A DNA stretch of 64,000 nt from Gammaproteobacteria bacterium HGW-Gammaproteobacteria-13 (GCA_002840155.1 PGZH01000007.1:1-64000); one strand, 5' to 3'. Shown: positions 1 through 10,556, counted from the first letter of the stretch. Notes: generated by a model from the sequence alone, not told the origin. Made by a program: numbers and translations.

Positions 1-1
1 C

Positions 2-220
2 TGGCTAAACGTTGAAAACCAGCCAGCAGAAAAGATCGCTAACCATGCGTGGTACACCTTCTGGTACGTGTTGCCCACCTTGCCGACGCTACTCGCGTTC
101 CCCATGCTTCTGACCCGCTTCGGCTTCTGGCCAGCTCTGCTGATCTACATCGTCGCCACCGCAGCTTGTTTCGGTTTGTTTGCCTTGTGCGTCCGTCGTT
201 TTGGCATCGAACTGCTATAG
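2..220 (+). CDS. DUF3147-like inner membrane protein, C-terminal end only
   Basis: An open frame runs in from the left edge and stops with TAG at 218-220, giving the last 72 residues of a protein. It is hydrophobic, with two probable membrane segments separated by a short LLTRFGFWPALL turn. The FWYVLPTLP and GFWPAL stretches resemble the end of DUF3147 proteins, which are small four-helix membrane proteins of unknown function. The start lies outside the window, so this is truncated by the window and not by mutation. It is on the opposite strand to the copper genes and points towards them. The family call is from memory of its pattern and is tentative. Confidence 0.5.
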   Translation, partial: WLNVENQPAEKIANHAWYTFWYVLPTLPTLLAFPMLLTRFGFWPALLIYIVATAACFGLFALCVRRFGIELL

Positions 221-385
221 GCCAATTAAGTACATCGCCCCTTGTCTGCTTGTGCGTTAAAGGGCGTGTGGCGTTGTAATGTCTGCTTTTGGCCGTTTGC
301 GGTTCATCGCGCCGGCTTCTGTGGACTTAAATCGAGCATGCAGGTTTTTTGAGCGCACTGCGTTCAATTCAACTTGCCTGATAAG

Positions 386-2761
<2,376 letters not shown>

Positions 2762-2784
2762 CTAAAGCTGTGTGTCGGCGTCTG

Positions 2785-3234
2785 CTACTGCTTTGCAGGC
2801 GGCTGCAGGTCCATCATCAGCTGCATCATCGCCTTCATCATATCCATGCGCTGATCCAGGTTAGTGCAGCCCATAGGCATGTCTTGGGACATGTCCATGC
2901 CGCCCATAGTGTTGCTGCCCATGTGATTACCCATGGGCATGCCGCTACCCATGCCCCGGTGCATGTGCCCCATCATCGCCATGCCGTTCTGCATGGCCGT
3001 CATGCCTTCTGACATCAACGCGGCACGCTCTTCAGGTGTTTTGGCAGCCATGATCTTTTCGTGCATTGCCTGCATGGCCTTGGTCTGTTGCTCAATCTTC
3101 TCGGCATCGGGCTGTGCGGCAGCCGCATCAGTCGGGTGATGGGGCGGTTGCGCGTCCTGGGTAACTGGAGTAGCGGCATGGGCGCCAGCAACGAATGTGA
3201 GCGCCAGAATGGCGACGATTTTTTTAGTGTTCAT
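2785..3234 (-). CDS. Methionine-rich periplasmic protein, probable copper binder
   Basis: This 149-residue protein begins with a Sec signal peptide (MNTKKIVAILALTFVAGAHA, cleavage near residue 20). A charged, helical central part with PEERAALM follows, and then a long Met/Gly/His segment (GMAMMGHMHRG, GMDMSQDMPMG) at roughly residues 78-122. Such Met clusters bind Cu(I) in periplasmic copper proteins, so a copper-buffering role is inferred. It lies 23 nt upstream of the interrupted copA and 83 nt downstream of the CopZ-like gene, all on the minus strand, which suggests one transcript. I do not recognise a named family. Confidence 0.75.
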   Translation of the reverse strand: MNTKKIVAILALTFVAGAHAATPVTQDAQPPHHPTDAAAAQPDAEKIEQQTKAMQAMHEKIMAAKTPEERAALMSEGMTAMQNGMAMMGHMHRGMGSGMPMGNHMGSNTMGGMDMSQDMPMGCTNLDQRMDMMKAMMQLMMDLQPPAKQ

Positions 3235-3317
3235 GAGTATCTCCGTGGGTTTTGGGTCAACTTACGCCTGTGTGGCCGGGGCACATTGTCCAAGGTCAAT
3301 GCGCAGGCTCGTGCGGC

Positions 3318-3575
3318 TTAATTGCAGCAGCAACCACCCTTGGTTTTCTTGATCGGTGCGCCAGGTTTCGGGGCGGTAGTGGTCGCGACTGGCGAGTAGC
3401 CAGCCTGCTCAATGGCGCGGCTAAGATCAGCTTCGGCGCTAGTCGATTCAATCTGTACTCGGTGCGCTGGCAGGTCGATCTGCACGTTAGCGCCTGGGTC
3501 TAAGGCCAGCACGGACTGGGTAATAGCCTTAATGCAGTGTCCGCAGGTCATGTCTTTTACTTCGAAGGTATTCAT
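3318..3575 (-). CDS. CopZ-like HMA-domain copper chaperone with Cys-rich tail
   Basis: This 85-residue cytoplasmic protein has an N-terminal heavy-metal-associated fold with the Cu(I) motif MTCGHC at residues 9-14. It is expected to bind Cu(I) and pass it to the CopA ATPase. The start chosen has AAAGGAG 8 nt upstream; a longer reading would begin upstream of the predicted transcript. An odd feature is the C-terminal extension after the HMA domain, rich in Lys and Pro and ending in GGCCCN, which adds three consecutive cysteines and could be a second metal site. It is first in the copZ-like, Met-rich, copA unit, behind the CueR-like promoter. Confidence 0.85.
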   Translation of the reverse strand: MNTFEVKDMTCGHCIKAITQSVLALDPGANVQIDLPAHRVQIESTSAEADLSRAIEQAGYSPVATTTAPKPGAPIKKTKGGCCCN

Positions 3576-3609
3576 CGCGCGCTCCTTTAAGAGCAATGGT
3601 TGATGACTT

Positions 3610-3640
3610 ACTTTCATCCTTGCCGTCGTGGCAAGGTCAA
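3610..3640 (-). promoter_or_regulatory. MerR-family (CueR-like) copper promoter
   Basis: On the minus strand a -35 element TTGACC (3640-3635) is followed by a long 19-nt spacer and a weak -10 GAAAGT (3615-3610). The spacer region holds a perfect dyad CCTTGCC-ACGAC-GGCAAGG (3618-3636). A stretched spacer filled by a CCTTnCC/GGnAAGG palindrome is the hallmark of promoters activated by CueR and related MerR proteins. It sits 35 nt upstream of the CopZ-like start. No MerR-type regulator gene is present in the window, so the regulator would act from elsewhere. Confidence 0.75.
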
Positions 3641-3710
3641 GCGAAGAATTGCTCCTCGCTGAAAATTTAAAAGACTGATAGCGGCACATGGTTTTTCACG
3701 GTGAAAAGGT

Positions 3711-3745
3711 GTGCCCTGAGTTCAGCAACAATCAACTCAGGGCAC
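3711..3745 (-). terminator. Hairpin terminator after the CusF-like gene
   Basis: Perfect 12-bp arms GTGCCCTGAGTT (3711-3722) and AACTCAGGGCAC (3734-3745) flank an 11-nt loop. Read on the minus strand, the stem is followed by ACCTTTT. It lies 42 nt past the stop of the CusF-like gene and separates the two copper transcription units. Confidence 0.7.
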
Positions 3746-3787
3746 ATTCAGCGTTTCATCGAAGATGATGTGCCGTCAGGGCTTTAG

Positions 3788-4108
3788 TTATGGCGCAGGC
3801 GTCAACTCGGTTGCAACAAACTGACTACCCTGCTGCTGCGCCACAAACTGCACCTTGTCACCCACATTCAGCCCGTCAAGCTGAGTGGCATCCTTGACGC
3901 TGAACACCATGGTCATTGGCGGCATGCCCAGGTTGGCTAAGGGACCATGACGCAGGGTGATTTTCTGGTTGGCCGCATCGATTTTGCGCACTTCTGCCTG
4001 GCTCATGGCCACCGCACTGCTGGGCGCTGTTTCAGCTGCCTGAACAGTGGTGAAGGCTGAACCGCTCAACATACCGACGATAGCGATCGCATTTAATAGC
4101 TTGTTCAT
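3788..4108 (-). CDS. CusF-family periplasmic copper chaperone
   Basis: This 106-residue protein has a signal peptide ending near AAQ/VQAA (about residue 24) and then a small OB-fold-like domain. The Cu(I)/Ag(I) ligand set of CusF is visible as His54 and the GMPPMTM segment (Met62, Met65, Met67). In E. coli CusF a Trp stacks on the metal; here the corresponding place is Met in GMPP, a variant I believe common in Pseudomonas homologues. It is the last gene of the copper-oxidase unit, 27 nt after the cupredoxin. A CusF protein normally feeds a CusCBA pump, but only an outer membrane component is encoded here. Confidence 0.85.
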   Translation of the reverse strand: MNKLLNAIAIVGMLSGSAFTTVQAAETAPSSAVAMSQAEVRKIDAANQKITLRHGPLANLGMPPMTMVFSVKDATQLDGLNVGDKVQFVAQQQGSQFVATELTPAP

Positions 4109-4135
4109 TTTGATTCCTCTCGATTGGGTAAAACG

Positions 4136-4648
4136 TTATTCAGCCAACACACGAATTTTACCGACCATACCGGCCTGGAAATGACCGGCAATCAGGCAGG
4201 CGAATTCAAATTCGCCGGCGCGGTTAAAGGTCCAGATAATCTCTGCGTCCTTCCCTGGCGCGACATGAGCCATGTAGGGTTCGTCATGCTCCATACCGGG
4301 AAACTTGGCCATCAAGGCCGCATGCGCATCCAGATCAGCCTGAGTACCGAGCACGAACTCATGCATTATGTTGCCCCCGTTACGGTGCACAAGGCGGATG
4401 GTCTCGCCTTGTTTAACTTCCAACTGATCTGGGCTAAAACGCATTTGGTCGCTCATGTCGATCTCAATGGTGCGCGTGATCTGCTCGCGGTCTCCGGCGA
4501 TGCCCCAGTCCTTCTGCTCTTTGATTACGGCAGCGCTGGGCGGCGCGGTGTGTTTCTCGCTATGCGCCATGGCAGGGCTGACCGCAACGATGCCGGCAAA
4601 GCCCAGAATCAGGACACTCAGGTTTAAAAATCCATTCATCATTAACAC
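4136..4648 (-). CDS. Cupredoxin-domain periplasmic copper protein
   Basis: This is a 170-residue secreted protein with a signal peptide ending at AMA/HS (near residue 28). The C-terminal half is a plastocyanin/azurin-like fold. The four type-1 copper ligands are readable: His96 in GGNIMHEF, then Cys151, His156 and Met161 in FACLIAGHFQAGM. It could carry electrons to or from the adjacent multicopper oxidase, or bind copper directly; both roles are inferred from context. The start could also be the ATG two or three codons further in. It lies 61 nt downstream of the multicopper oxidase gene. Confidence 0.85.
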   Translation of the reverse strand: MLMMNGFLNLSVLILGFAGIVAVSPAMAHSEKHTAPPSAAVIKEQKDWGIAGDREQITRTIEIDMSDQMRFSPDQLEVKQGETIRLVHRNGGNIMHEFVLGTQADLDAHAALMAKFPGMEHDEPYMAHVAPGKDAEIIWTFNRAGEFEFACLIAGHFQAGMVGKIRVLAE

Positions 4649-4709
4649 CTCAAATAAGCTACAGGCTGCATATGCAGCGTTGGAGCGGCTAATGCCGCTA
4701 GTTGTTCAA

Positions 4710-6122
4710 TTAATGTCCGTCATGCCCGCTGGGTTTACGCACCTTCACTTCGACCGGCTCGCTAAGCGGCTGTTTAAGCGGCATCGACTGCCCACCCGCC
4801 TCACTTGAGCGCGCCGGTTTAGCCAGCTCGCCTGTCCATTCATAAGCCACCGTACCGGCTGGATGCTTGAACCAACCGGGGTCGCGGTAATCACCGGTAG
4901 GCTGGTCTTTGCGCACCTTGAGCATGCTGAACATGCCGCCCATTTCCACCGAGCCGAAGGGGCCGTCACCGGTCATCATCGGCGCGGTGTTAGCCGGCAG
5001 TGGCATCTGCATTTCCGCCATATCTGCCATGCCGCGCTCGCCCATCACCATGTAGTCGGGGATGATTTTTGCGATCTTGCGCGTCATCTCGCGGTGATCG
5101 ACACCAACCAAGGTCGGCACGTCATGGCCCATGGCATTCATGGTGTGGTGGCTCTTGTGGCAATGGAACGCCCAGTCGCCCTCCTCATCGGCGAGGAACT
5201 CGACCTGGCGCATTTGCCCCACGGCGACATCGGTGGTGACCTCCGGCCAACGCGAACCCTTGGGTGTCGGCCCACCATCGGTGCCAGTCACTTCAAACTC
5301 GTGGCCATGCAGGTGGATGGGGTGGTTGGTCATGGTCAGGTTGCCGACGCGGATGCGCACCTTGTCGTTATGCCGCACCACCAGCGGATCAATGCCGGGG
5401 AAAATCCGGCTGTTGAAGGTCCACAGATTGAAGTCGAGCATGGTCATGATCTTCGGCGTGTGCGCACCTGGCTCGATGTCATAGGCGTTAAGCAAGAAGC
5501 AGAAATCACGATCGACCTCGCTGATCAGCGGGTGATGCGCCTTCGGATGAGTAACCCAAAAGCCCATCATGCCCATGGCCATCTGGGTCATCTCATCGGC
5601 GTGTGGGTGGTACATAAAGGTGCCGGGGCGGCGCGCTTCAAACTCGTAGACGAAGGTCATACCCACCGGGATCGCCGGCTGATTAAGGCCCGCGACACCG
5701 TCCATGCCATTGGGCAAACGTTGGCCATGCCAGTGAATGCTGGTGTGCTCAGGCAGTTTGTTGGTGACGAAAATCCGCACCCGATCACCCTCCACCACCT
5801 CGATGGTCGGCCCCGGCGACTGGCCGTTGTAGCCCCACAAGTGGGCCTTGTAACCCGGCGCCAGCTCACGCACCACCGGCTCCGCCACCAGGTGGAACTC
5901 CTTGACGCCGTTGTTCATGCGCCACGGCAGGGTCCAGCCGTTGAGCGTGACTACCGGGTTATAGGGGCGGCCGCTCTGCGGCTGCAACGGCGGCATGGTG
6001 TCGGCACTGCTTTGCGAGACAGCATCGGGGATGCCGGCCAGCGATACCCGGCTAACCGCAGAGGTGGCAACAGCGGCGGTAATGGCGCTGGCACCGAGGA
6101 AAAAATCACGTCGTGTAACCAT
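4710..6122 (-). CDS. Tat-exported multicopper oxidase
   Basis: This 470-residue periplasmic oxidase, probably oxidising Cu(I) to the less toxic Cu(II), starts with a twin-arginine signal (TRRDFFLGAS). All four copper-ligand segments are visible: HWHGQ at 130-134, YHPHADEM at 171-178, HPIHLHGHEF, and HCHKSHHTMNAMGH near the end of the catalytic domains. A Met-rich stretch follows (MADMAEMQM), then a short His-rich tail. The GTFMYHPH and FHCHKSHH contexts fit the cupredoxin-fold copper oxidases of Pseudomonas copper islands rather than laccases with only two domains. An AAGGA ribosome site precedes the start. The gene is 15 nt downstream of the TolC-like gene. Confidence 0.9.
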   Translation of the reverse strand: MVTRRDFFLGASAITAAVATSAVSRVSLAGIPDAVSQSSADTMPPLQPQSGRPYNPVVTLNGWTLPWRMNNGVKEFHLVAEPVVRELAPGYKAHLWGYNGQSPGPTIEVVEGDRVRIFVTNKLPEHTSIHWHGQRLPNGMDGVAGLNQPAIPVGMTFVYEFEARRPGTFMYHPHADEMTQMAMGMMGFWVTHPKAHHPLISEVDRDFCFLLNAYDIEPGAHTPKIMTMLDFNLWTFNSRIFPGIDPLVVRHNDKVRIRVGNLTMTNHPIHLHGHEFEVTGTDGGPTPKGSRWPEVTTDVAVGQMRQVEFLADEEGDWAFHCHKSHHTMNAMGHDVPTLVGVDHREMTRKIAKIIPDYMVMGERGMADMAEMQMPLPANTAPMMTGDGPFGSVEMGGMFSMLKVRKDQPTGDYRDPGWFKHPAGTVAYEWTGELAKPARSSEAGGQSMPLKQPLSEPVEVKVRKPSGHDGH

Positions 6123-6137
6123 GGGAAATATCCTTGA

Positions 6138-7541
6138 TCAGTGCCCAGCGGGCTCTTCGCTAACGGCGGTGGCCGCCATGCTCGGTGACAGGTTCGGCGC
6201 GCCCAGCAGGGCCATATCCAGATCGGCCTTGGCCGTCCAGAAGTCGCGCTGCGCCTGCAGGTAGCCATCGACCGCGAGAATCTGTTTGCGCGCATCAGCC
6301 AGCAGCTCGAAGGTGCTGATAAACATGCCGTTGTACTGCAGCAGATTTTCCTCGGCGATACGCGCACGCAGCGGTATCACCTCATCACGGTAATGCCGCG
6401 CCACATCATGGGCCGCCTGATAGCCCAGATAGGCCTCGCGCACCTGTGAGCGGGCATTGATCGCGGTGGCCGCGGCGCGATTGAGCATCTGCCGGTACTG
6501 CGCCTCGGCCTTTGCCACCTTGGCCCCACTCCAGTCGAACAGTGGCAACTCAACGCTGATCTCATAACCGCGTTGGGTCGGTTCTTCGTTGGAGCGGTTG
6601 CTCACTGCGCCCAGCTCAAGCACGTTGATAAAACGCGTGGTTTTGCTCAAACCCAGGTTACTGGCCAGGCGCTCAGCGTCCAGACGCACAGCCTGAATAT
6701 CCAAGCGCTGCTGCATCGCCACGCGCTCAACATCCGGCAACTGCTCGGCCATGGCTGGCAGTTCGGGTAGGCGCTCGGGCAGGCGGTAATCGATCTGCTC
6801 GCCCCACAACCCCAGCAAACGCGTCAACTGCTCTCGCGCCTGCACCCGCGTCTGCTCAGCGCGAATCAGATTCAGCCCGGCATCGGCATAAAAACTCTGC
6901 TCCTGCGTCTGCTGCAGCACGCTGTAGTTACCCACTGCCGTCAGCCGTCGGGCCAGTTCAGCACCCACCTCGGCCGAGTCCATCACCTGGCGCATAAAGC
7001 TCAGGCTTTGCTGCGCCGCCACGGCCCGTAACCAGGCCTTGCGCGTCTGCGTGGCCAGCTCAAACAGCGCCAGGCTGGTTTGCCGCTGGACCTGCTCAAA
7101 ACGCTTGGCTTCCATTTCTGAGGTCAACGGCATGGCAATCAGACGCGCCAGATTGACGTGCAGGCCGCGCTCATATTCCACCTCGCTGCCCTTCTCCATA
7201 CGGCCGAAGGAAAACCCGGGGTTAGGGATGCGCCCCGCCTGAACCCGCTCGGCCTCGCTGATGCCCAGCTCGTCGAAACTCGCCTGCAAGCTGCGATTAT
7301 TCAGCAGGGCAACCTGCACGGCAGCGTCTACCGTCAGCGGCTGCGCCAGCAACTCGGTCACTCGTTCGGCCAACTCGCTGCGTTGCTCGGGGGTTTTCGC
7401 CCACACCACCTGTTTATCCAGCTGTGCACTAGCCTGCTCCACGGCCGTGAAGCCGCCATCCGGGGCAAAGCTGGCGCAACCCGCCAGCAGCGCCAGCACG
7501 GCAGCTAACACGCCACTCTTAGCGCGTGACAAAAAAGTCAT
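6138..7541 (-). CDS. TolC/CusC-family outer membrane efflux lipoprotein
   Basis: This 467-residue outer membrane channel protein has a lipoprotein signal with lipobox LLAG-C near residue 21. Two repeated halves of long helices follow (one contains LLNNRSLQASFDELGIS, the other LDAERLASNLGLSKTTR), as in the outer membrane factor family. I placed the start at the ATG with AAGGAGCGAGCT in front, since an upstream start would bury the signal peptide. Its position beside copper genes suggests a CusC-like role, but no RND pump or membrane-fusion protein accompanies it, so its partner must be encoded elsewhere. The gene is 10 nt downstream of the small unknown protein. Confidence 0.85.
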   Translation of the reverse strand: MTFLSRAKSGVLAAVLALLAGCASFAPDGGFTAVEQASAQLDKQVVWAKTPEQRSELAERVTELLAQPLTVDAAVQVALLNNRSLQASFDELGISEAERVQAGRIPNPGFSFGRMEKGSEVEYERGLHVNLARLIAMPLTSEMEAKRFEQVQRQTSLALFELATQTRKAWLRAVAAQQSLSFMRQVMDSAEVGAELARRLTAVGNYSVLQQTQEQSFYADAGLNLIRAEQTRVQAREQLTRLLGLWGEQIDYRLPERLPELPAMAEQLPDVERVAMQQRLDIQAVRLDAERLASNLGLSKTTRFINVLELGAVSNRSNEEPTQRGYEISVELPLFDWSGAKVAKAEAQYRQMLNRAAATAINARSQVREAYLGYQAAHDVARHYRDEVIPLRARIAEENLLQYNGMFISTFELLADARKQILAVDGYLQAQRDFWTAKADLDMALLGAPNLSPSMAATAVSEEPAGH

Positions 7542-7551
7542 AGCTCGCTCC

Positions 7552-7866
7552 TTAATGATGGCCATGCGGGTCATCACCCATCGGCATGGCAGACGGTGCA
7601 GGCGCGGTGTCAGCCGGCTGCTCCCACGGCTCCATCGCATAGGTACGCCAGCCGCCGATGCGACCCACTAGGTCATTAGCCTCGCGCCAGTTTTGCAGCG
7701 CAGGCTCGCGATAACCTTGGTAGGTTTTCAGCGGCGATTGATAGTCCAAGGCTGTGGTGGCAGCCGTGCTGTCGAGCGGATCGGGCAATTCAGCCCAAGC
7801 GCCTATAGGAAGTAGCAGCACCAGACAGGCAAGCGCCTGCTGACGGGCAAAAAGAGAACACTTCAT
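7552..7866 (-). CDS. Small exported protein of unknown function in the copper operon
   Basis: This 104-residue protein has a signal peptide (LACLVLLLPIGAWA) and then a mature part with the segment QSPLKTYQGYREPALQNWRE and a Met/His-containing tail ending DDPHGHH. I believe similar short proteins precede CusC-like genes in other Pseudomonas copper clusters, but I know no biochemical role. The His-rich end could bind metal. An alternative ATG five codons upstream (7881) would add MRDVS; neither start has an obvious ribosome site. It lies 10 nt before the TolC-like gene, so translation may be coupled. Confidence 0.65.
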   Translation of the reverse strand: MKCSLFARQQALACLVLLLPIGAWAELPDPLDSTAATTALDYQSPLKTYQGYREPALQNWREANDLVGRIGGWRTYAMEPWEQPADTAPAPSAMPMGDDPHGHH

Positions 7867-7988
7867 CGAAACATCTCGCATGCAGCGGCATTACCTGCTT
7901 ATGACAAGCGAGCGGCCGCTATTAGCTAAATACACGGAGTACGCAAAACGGCTTTTACTAAGGCCAGTGCGTCAACGCATGGTTTGGC

Positions 7989-8405
7989 TTAGGCGAAAAA
8001 CAGGCGGGGGGGTCTTTCCGGGGTTTCGGCGATAAAACCGACAAACTGATTGAGGCGTGCCATTGAGGGCTCAATGGCGTGCAACGGGGAAGCACTGCTG
8101 CTCAACGAACTGAGGGTTACTGCACCGACGCAGAACGCGCAGAGGCTGCACAGGCTGTTATCCGCAGTGGCCGCACCTGTGTCTGAGCTATCGAGGTTAC
8201 TGGCGTGATGCACAGCGTGATCAGCACCGGCAGACTGGGCCATGGGCATCGCGCCCGGGTGATGCGCAGCCATTTGCGGATCAATCTGAGCAGCCGAACC
8301 ACTGGACTGCGTCACTGCGCATAACTGCATGCTGATAGCGGCCATGCTCTGCGCCGGGAGGGCGAGCATTAGCATCCAGATCAGGGCAATTTTCAGTGAG
8401 CGCAT
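7989..8405 (-). CDS. DUF2946-like exported His/Cys protein
   Basis: This 138-residue protein has an N-terminal hydrophobic signal (ALIWMLMLALPAQSMA). A His-rich middle (AAHHPGAMPM, HAVHHA) follows, then a CSLCAFCVGA cluster and a C-terminal ERPPRLFF motif like that ending DUF2946 proteins. These features suggest metal binding in the periplasm or membrane. I place the start at 8405 because a candidate promoter lies immediately upstream and an earlier ATG at 8450 would precede the expected transcript. It is the first gene of the copper-oxidase unit. Confidence 0.6.
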   Translation of the reverse strand: MRSLKIALIWMLMLALPAQSMAAISMQLCAVTQSSGSAAQIDPQMAAHHPGAMPMAQSAGADHAVHHASNLDSSDTGAATADNSLCSLCAFCVGAVTLSSLSSSASPLHAIEPSMARLNQFVGFIAETPERPPRLFFA

Positions 8406-8450
8406 AAGAGTCTGGCGGTCTGCTATTAGCATGGCTATGCGATTATCCAC

Positions 8451-8479
8451 CTATTAATCCATTTGTACACCGCAGCCAA
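8451..8479 (-). promoter_or_regulatory. Candidate sigma-70 promoter for the copper-oxidase unit
   Basis: On the minus strand TTGGCT (8479-8474) and TAATAG (8456-8451) are separated by 17 nt, upstream of the first gene of the unit. The match to consensus is fair and no CopR-type operator was recognised, so this is tentative. Confidence 0.3.
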
Positions 8480-8684
8480 TCGTCTAAATAGCGCTGAACA
8501 GAGACCGCAGGATTCATATCAGTTGTGCAGTCTCCGCACTTAAGCTACTTGAGCCTGCTGGAAGCGCCTCTGCACTTTTGCATAAGCACGACAGGCTGCT
8601 TTTGGCCGGCTGCTGCCTATCGCGACAAACCAGAGCTAACCCATAGCGCCAGCGACAAGCGACGGAAACCGGCCAGAAGCGGCT

Positions 8685-9191
8685 CTAGCCGGTTGGCCCG
8701 TCGTACCTTGGTATCTCTTTTTTGGCGACTTTTTTCGACTTGCCAGAGGCAGGTCTGCTGCCAGCCGTCCCTTTGGGCTTTGCCCCCCTTGAGATGACCT
8801 GGGTGACCTTGCGGCTTGAATCATCAGACTTAACGACTGCAGGTACGCCATTGCGTTTAACCGCAGTAACACGCCTTGTGTTTGAGGGCAGCGCAGCCGC
8901 CAACGATGGTCTTTTGCTGGGTGCAATGGCCGTCATCAGCCCCATCCGCAGGCCAAATTTGCGCAATATTGAATCGACGGTGCTCAAAGTCGGATTGCCT
9001 TTGTCCGTTTCCAGCTGGTACAGCGCTCTGGTGGACATGCCACACATTTTGGCAAAGGTTTCCTGATCAAAACCTGTGACCTCCAAACGGAGCCTACGGA
9101 TAGCCATGCCCAGGGTTAACTCACCATTCGTGTGTAGCTGAATGATCTCGTCGATCAGTTGCTTGCGCTGTGCTCCGGTCATGGTCCTCAT
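8685..9191 (-). CDS. HTH regulator, HipB-like partner of the HipA kinase
   Basis: This is a 168-residue DNA-binding protein. An Xre/HipB-type helix-turn-helix occupies roughly residues 30-75 (FDQETFAKMCGMSTRALYQL, then NPTLSTVDSILRKFGL). After that comes a basic, low-complexity tail rich in Lys, Ser and Pro (KPKGTAG, GKSKKVAKK). The start is the ATG that overlaps the hipA stop codon as ATGA, indicating translational coupling. In the classical hipBA arrangement the antitoxin comes first; here the regulator follows the kinase. It probably binds and restrains HipA and represses the operon, inferred from the family. Confidence 0.75.
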   Translation of the reverse strand: MRTMTGAQRKQLIDEIIQLHTNGELTLGMAIRRLRLEVTGFDQETFAKMCGMSTRALYQLETDKGNPTLSTVDSILRKFGLRMGLMTAIAPSKRPSLAAALPSNTRRVTAVKRNGVPAVVKSDDSSRKVTQVISRGAKPKGTAGSRPASGKSKKVAKKEIPRYDGPTG

Positions 9192-10525
9192 TGCAACTCC
9201 CAATATCCAAGGTGCCTATCCAAGTCGTTCACTGGAAGCGCATTGGATTGACGGATATCCAGCGGCATATCTACGAGTAAATCCGGCAGTGCTCTGAATG
9301 CTTTGGCGGCATCACGGATACGCTCGTACAGATCATCTGGGGCATACCACTGCGGGAAGCAGGCACAAATATCACGCCACTTCGGGCTGCCTTTCTTTTC
9401 GGTTTCCCATTTCGTTGCCCTTGTTACCCCATCTGCATCCAGAACCATCGGGGCCAGGTCATAGATCGGGGCCAAATCAAACCTTCCCCTGTAGCGGAAA
9501 ATGGATGTGTTGCGACCGTGGTTGTCACTGTTGCCAAGGATTCGGTTAAGCAGGTCTCGGCGGATGTACTCAAAGATCAGCTCTGGCACCTCATCGTTTT
9601 GCCCGCTTATGCACCACAACTCAATCAGCTTCGACAGCACAGCTTCATGCTTGAGCCTCGATCCAGGCTCTGTGTTACCCAGTAAGGAGTAGACCGATTC
9701 AACCGCGATCCGCTCGACGCTCTCGCCATCCACGATACGGTCAAACCGTGGCATCCAAAGGCTGGGCTTTTCGGCTTCTTCCAAGCTCAACCCATTAGTC
9801 GAAACGGTATTCAGGCCTAGGCTCGACGCCGCTTTGTAGTACTGATATTCGGCGCGAAGAATGTTCTTGTCGTTCTCAGTCACCTTGTTCCGGGCGAACT
9901 TAACCAGCCAGTGTGCTTGCACGAGCGAATCATCGAGCATGGCATCCGCATACAACTGTCCGTCACGGTTCTCTGCCAGCAATAGCTTGGGGGCTTCACC
10001 TTGCGCACCTGTCGCGCCGCCTAGGGCAGCGCCAGCCTCGTAGGCGTACTCAAGGAAATCATTGGTGCGCTCAATAACTTCCTGGCGAGCAAAGGCCTCG
10101 GCCCCCGAGTCCTCAAGGGCCTCAACAGACTCTTTCACACGCAGATTGCCGATAGGCGACGGGGTGCATCTGCCCAACAAGAACAGATCAATATCCATTC
10201 CATCGGGCTTTTCATCATTGAAACGCTTGAGCAGCGACTGCTTTGCATGACCAGCCGGAATGATGTCGTAAACGAAGGCAGGAAAGCCTTTGCTATCGTC
10301 AGAAGCCCAGTTGACTGGCAAGTTAACGCTGACGGCATATTCGAAGATGTTTTCTGTCACATCGTAAAAGGTGGACAGATATTTCGTGCTGTACGAAGCC
10401 GTACTGCGCGTACCCGCAAGCTGTTGCGCATCCGCAAAACTCAAATCGAGGGCGTCGTGCCATTGGCCGTTTACGTAGGTTTGTATGGTCAGCGCGTCGT
10501 ACATGGCAGCACCATCAACCGGCAT
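9188..10525 (-). CDS. HipA-family serine/threonine kinase toxin
   Basis: This 445-residue HipA-like protein carries an N-terminal coupling domain and a C-terminal kinase domain. Visible motifs are the glycine-rich segment GGATGAQGEAPKLLL near residue 170, the WLVKFARNK strand with the ATP-binding lysine, WMPRFDR, the catalytic loop GNSDNHGRN, and the metal-binding LAPIYDLAP. HipA kinases phosphorylate targets such as GltX and slow growth. It is first in a two-gene unit and overlaps its HTH partner by 4 nt. The ATG seven codons in (10504) is an alternative start. The target of this particular kinase cannot be told from sequence. Confidence 0.85.
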   Translation of the reverse strand: MPVDGAAMYDALTIQTYVNGQWHDALDLSFADAQQLAGTRSTASYSTKYLSTFYDVTENIFEYAVSVNLPVNWASDDSKGFPAFVYDIIPAGHAKQSLLKRFNDEKPDGMDIDLFLLGRCTPSPIGNLRVKESVEALEDSGAEAFARQEVIERTNDFLEYAYEAGAALGGATGAQGEAPKLLLAENRDGQLYADAMLDDSLVQAHWLVKFARNKVTENDKNILRAEYQYYKAASSLGLNTVSTNGLSLEEAEKPSLWMPRFDRIVDGESVERIAVESVYSLLGNTEPGSRLKHEAVLSKLIELWCISGQNDEVPELIFEYIRRDLLNRILGNSDNHGRNTSIFRYRGRFDLAPIYDLAPMVLDADGVTRATKWETEKKGSPKWRDICACFPQWYAPDDLYERIRDAAKAFRALPDLLVDMPLDIRQSNALPVNDLDRHLGYWELQ

Positions 10526-10556
10526 TAAGATGCTGATTATCCTGGATCACTATCAC

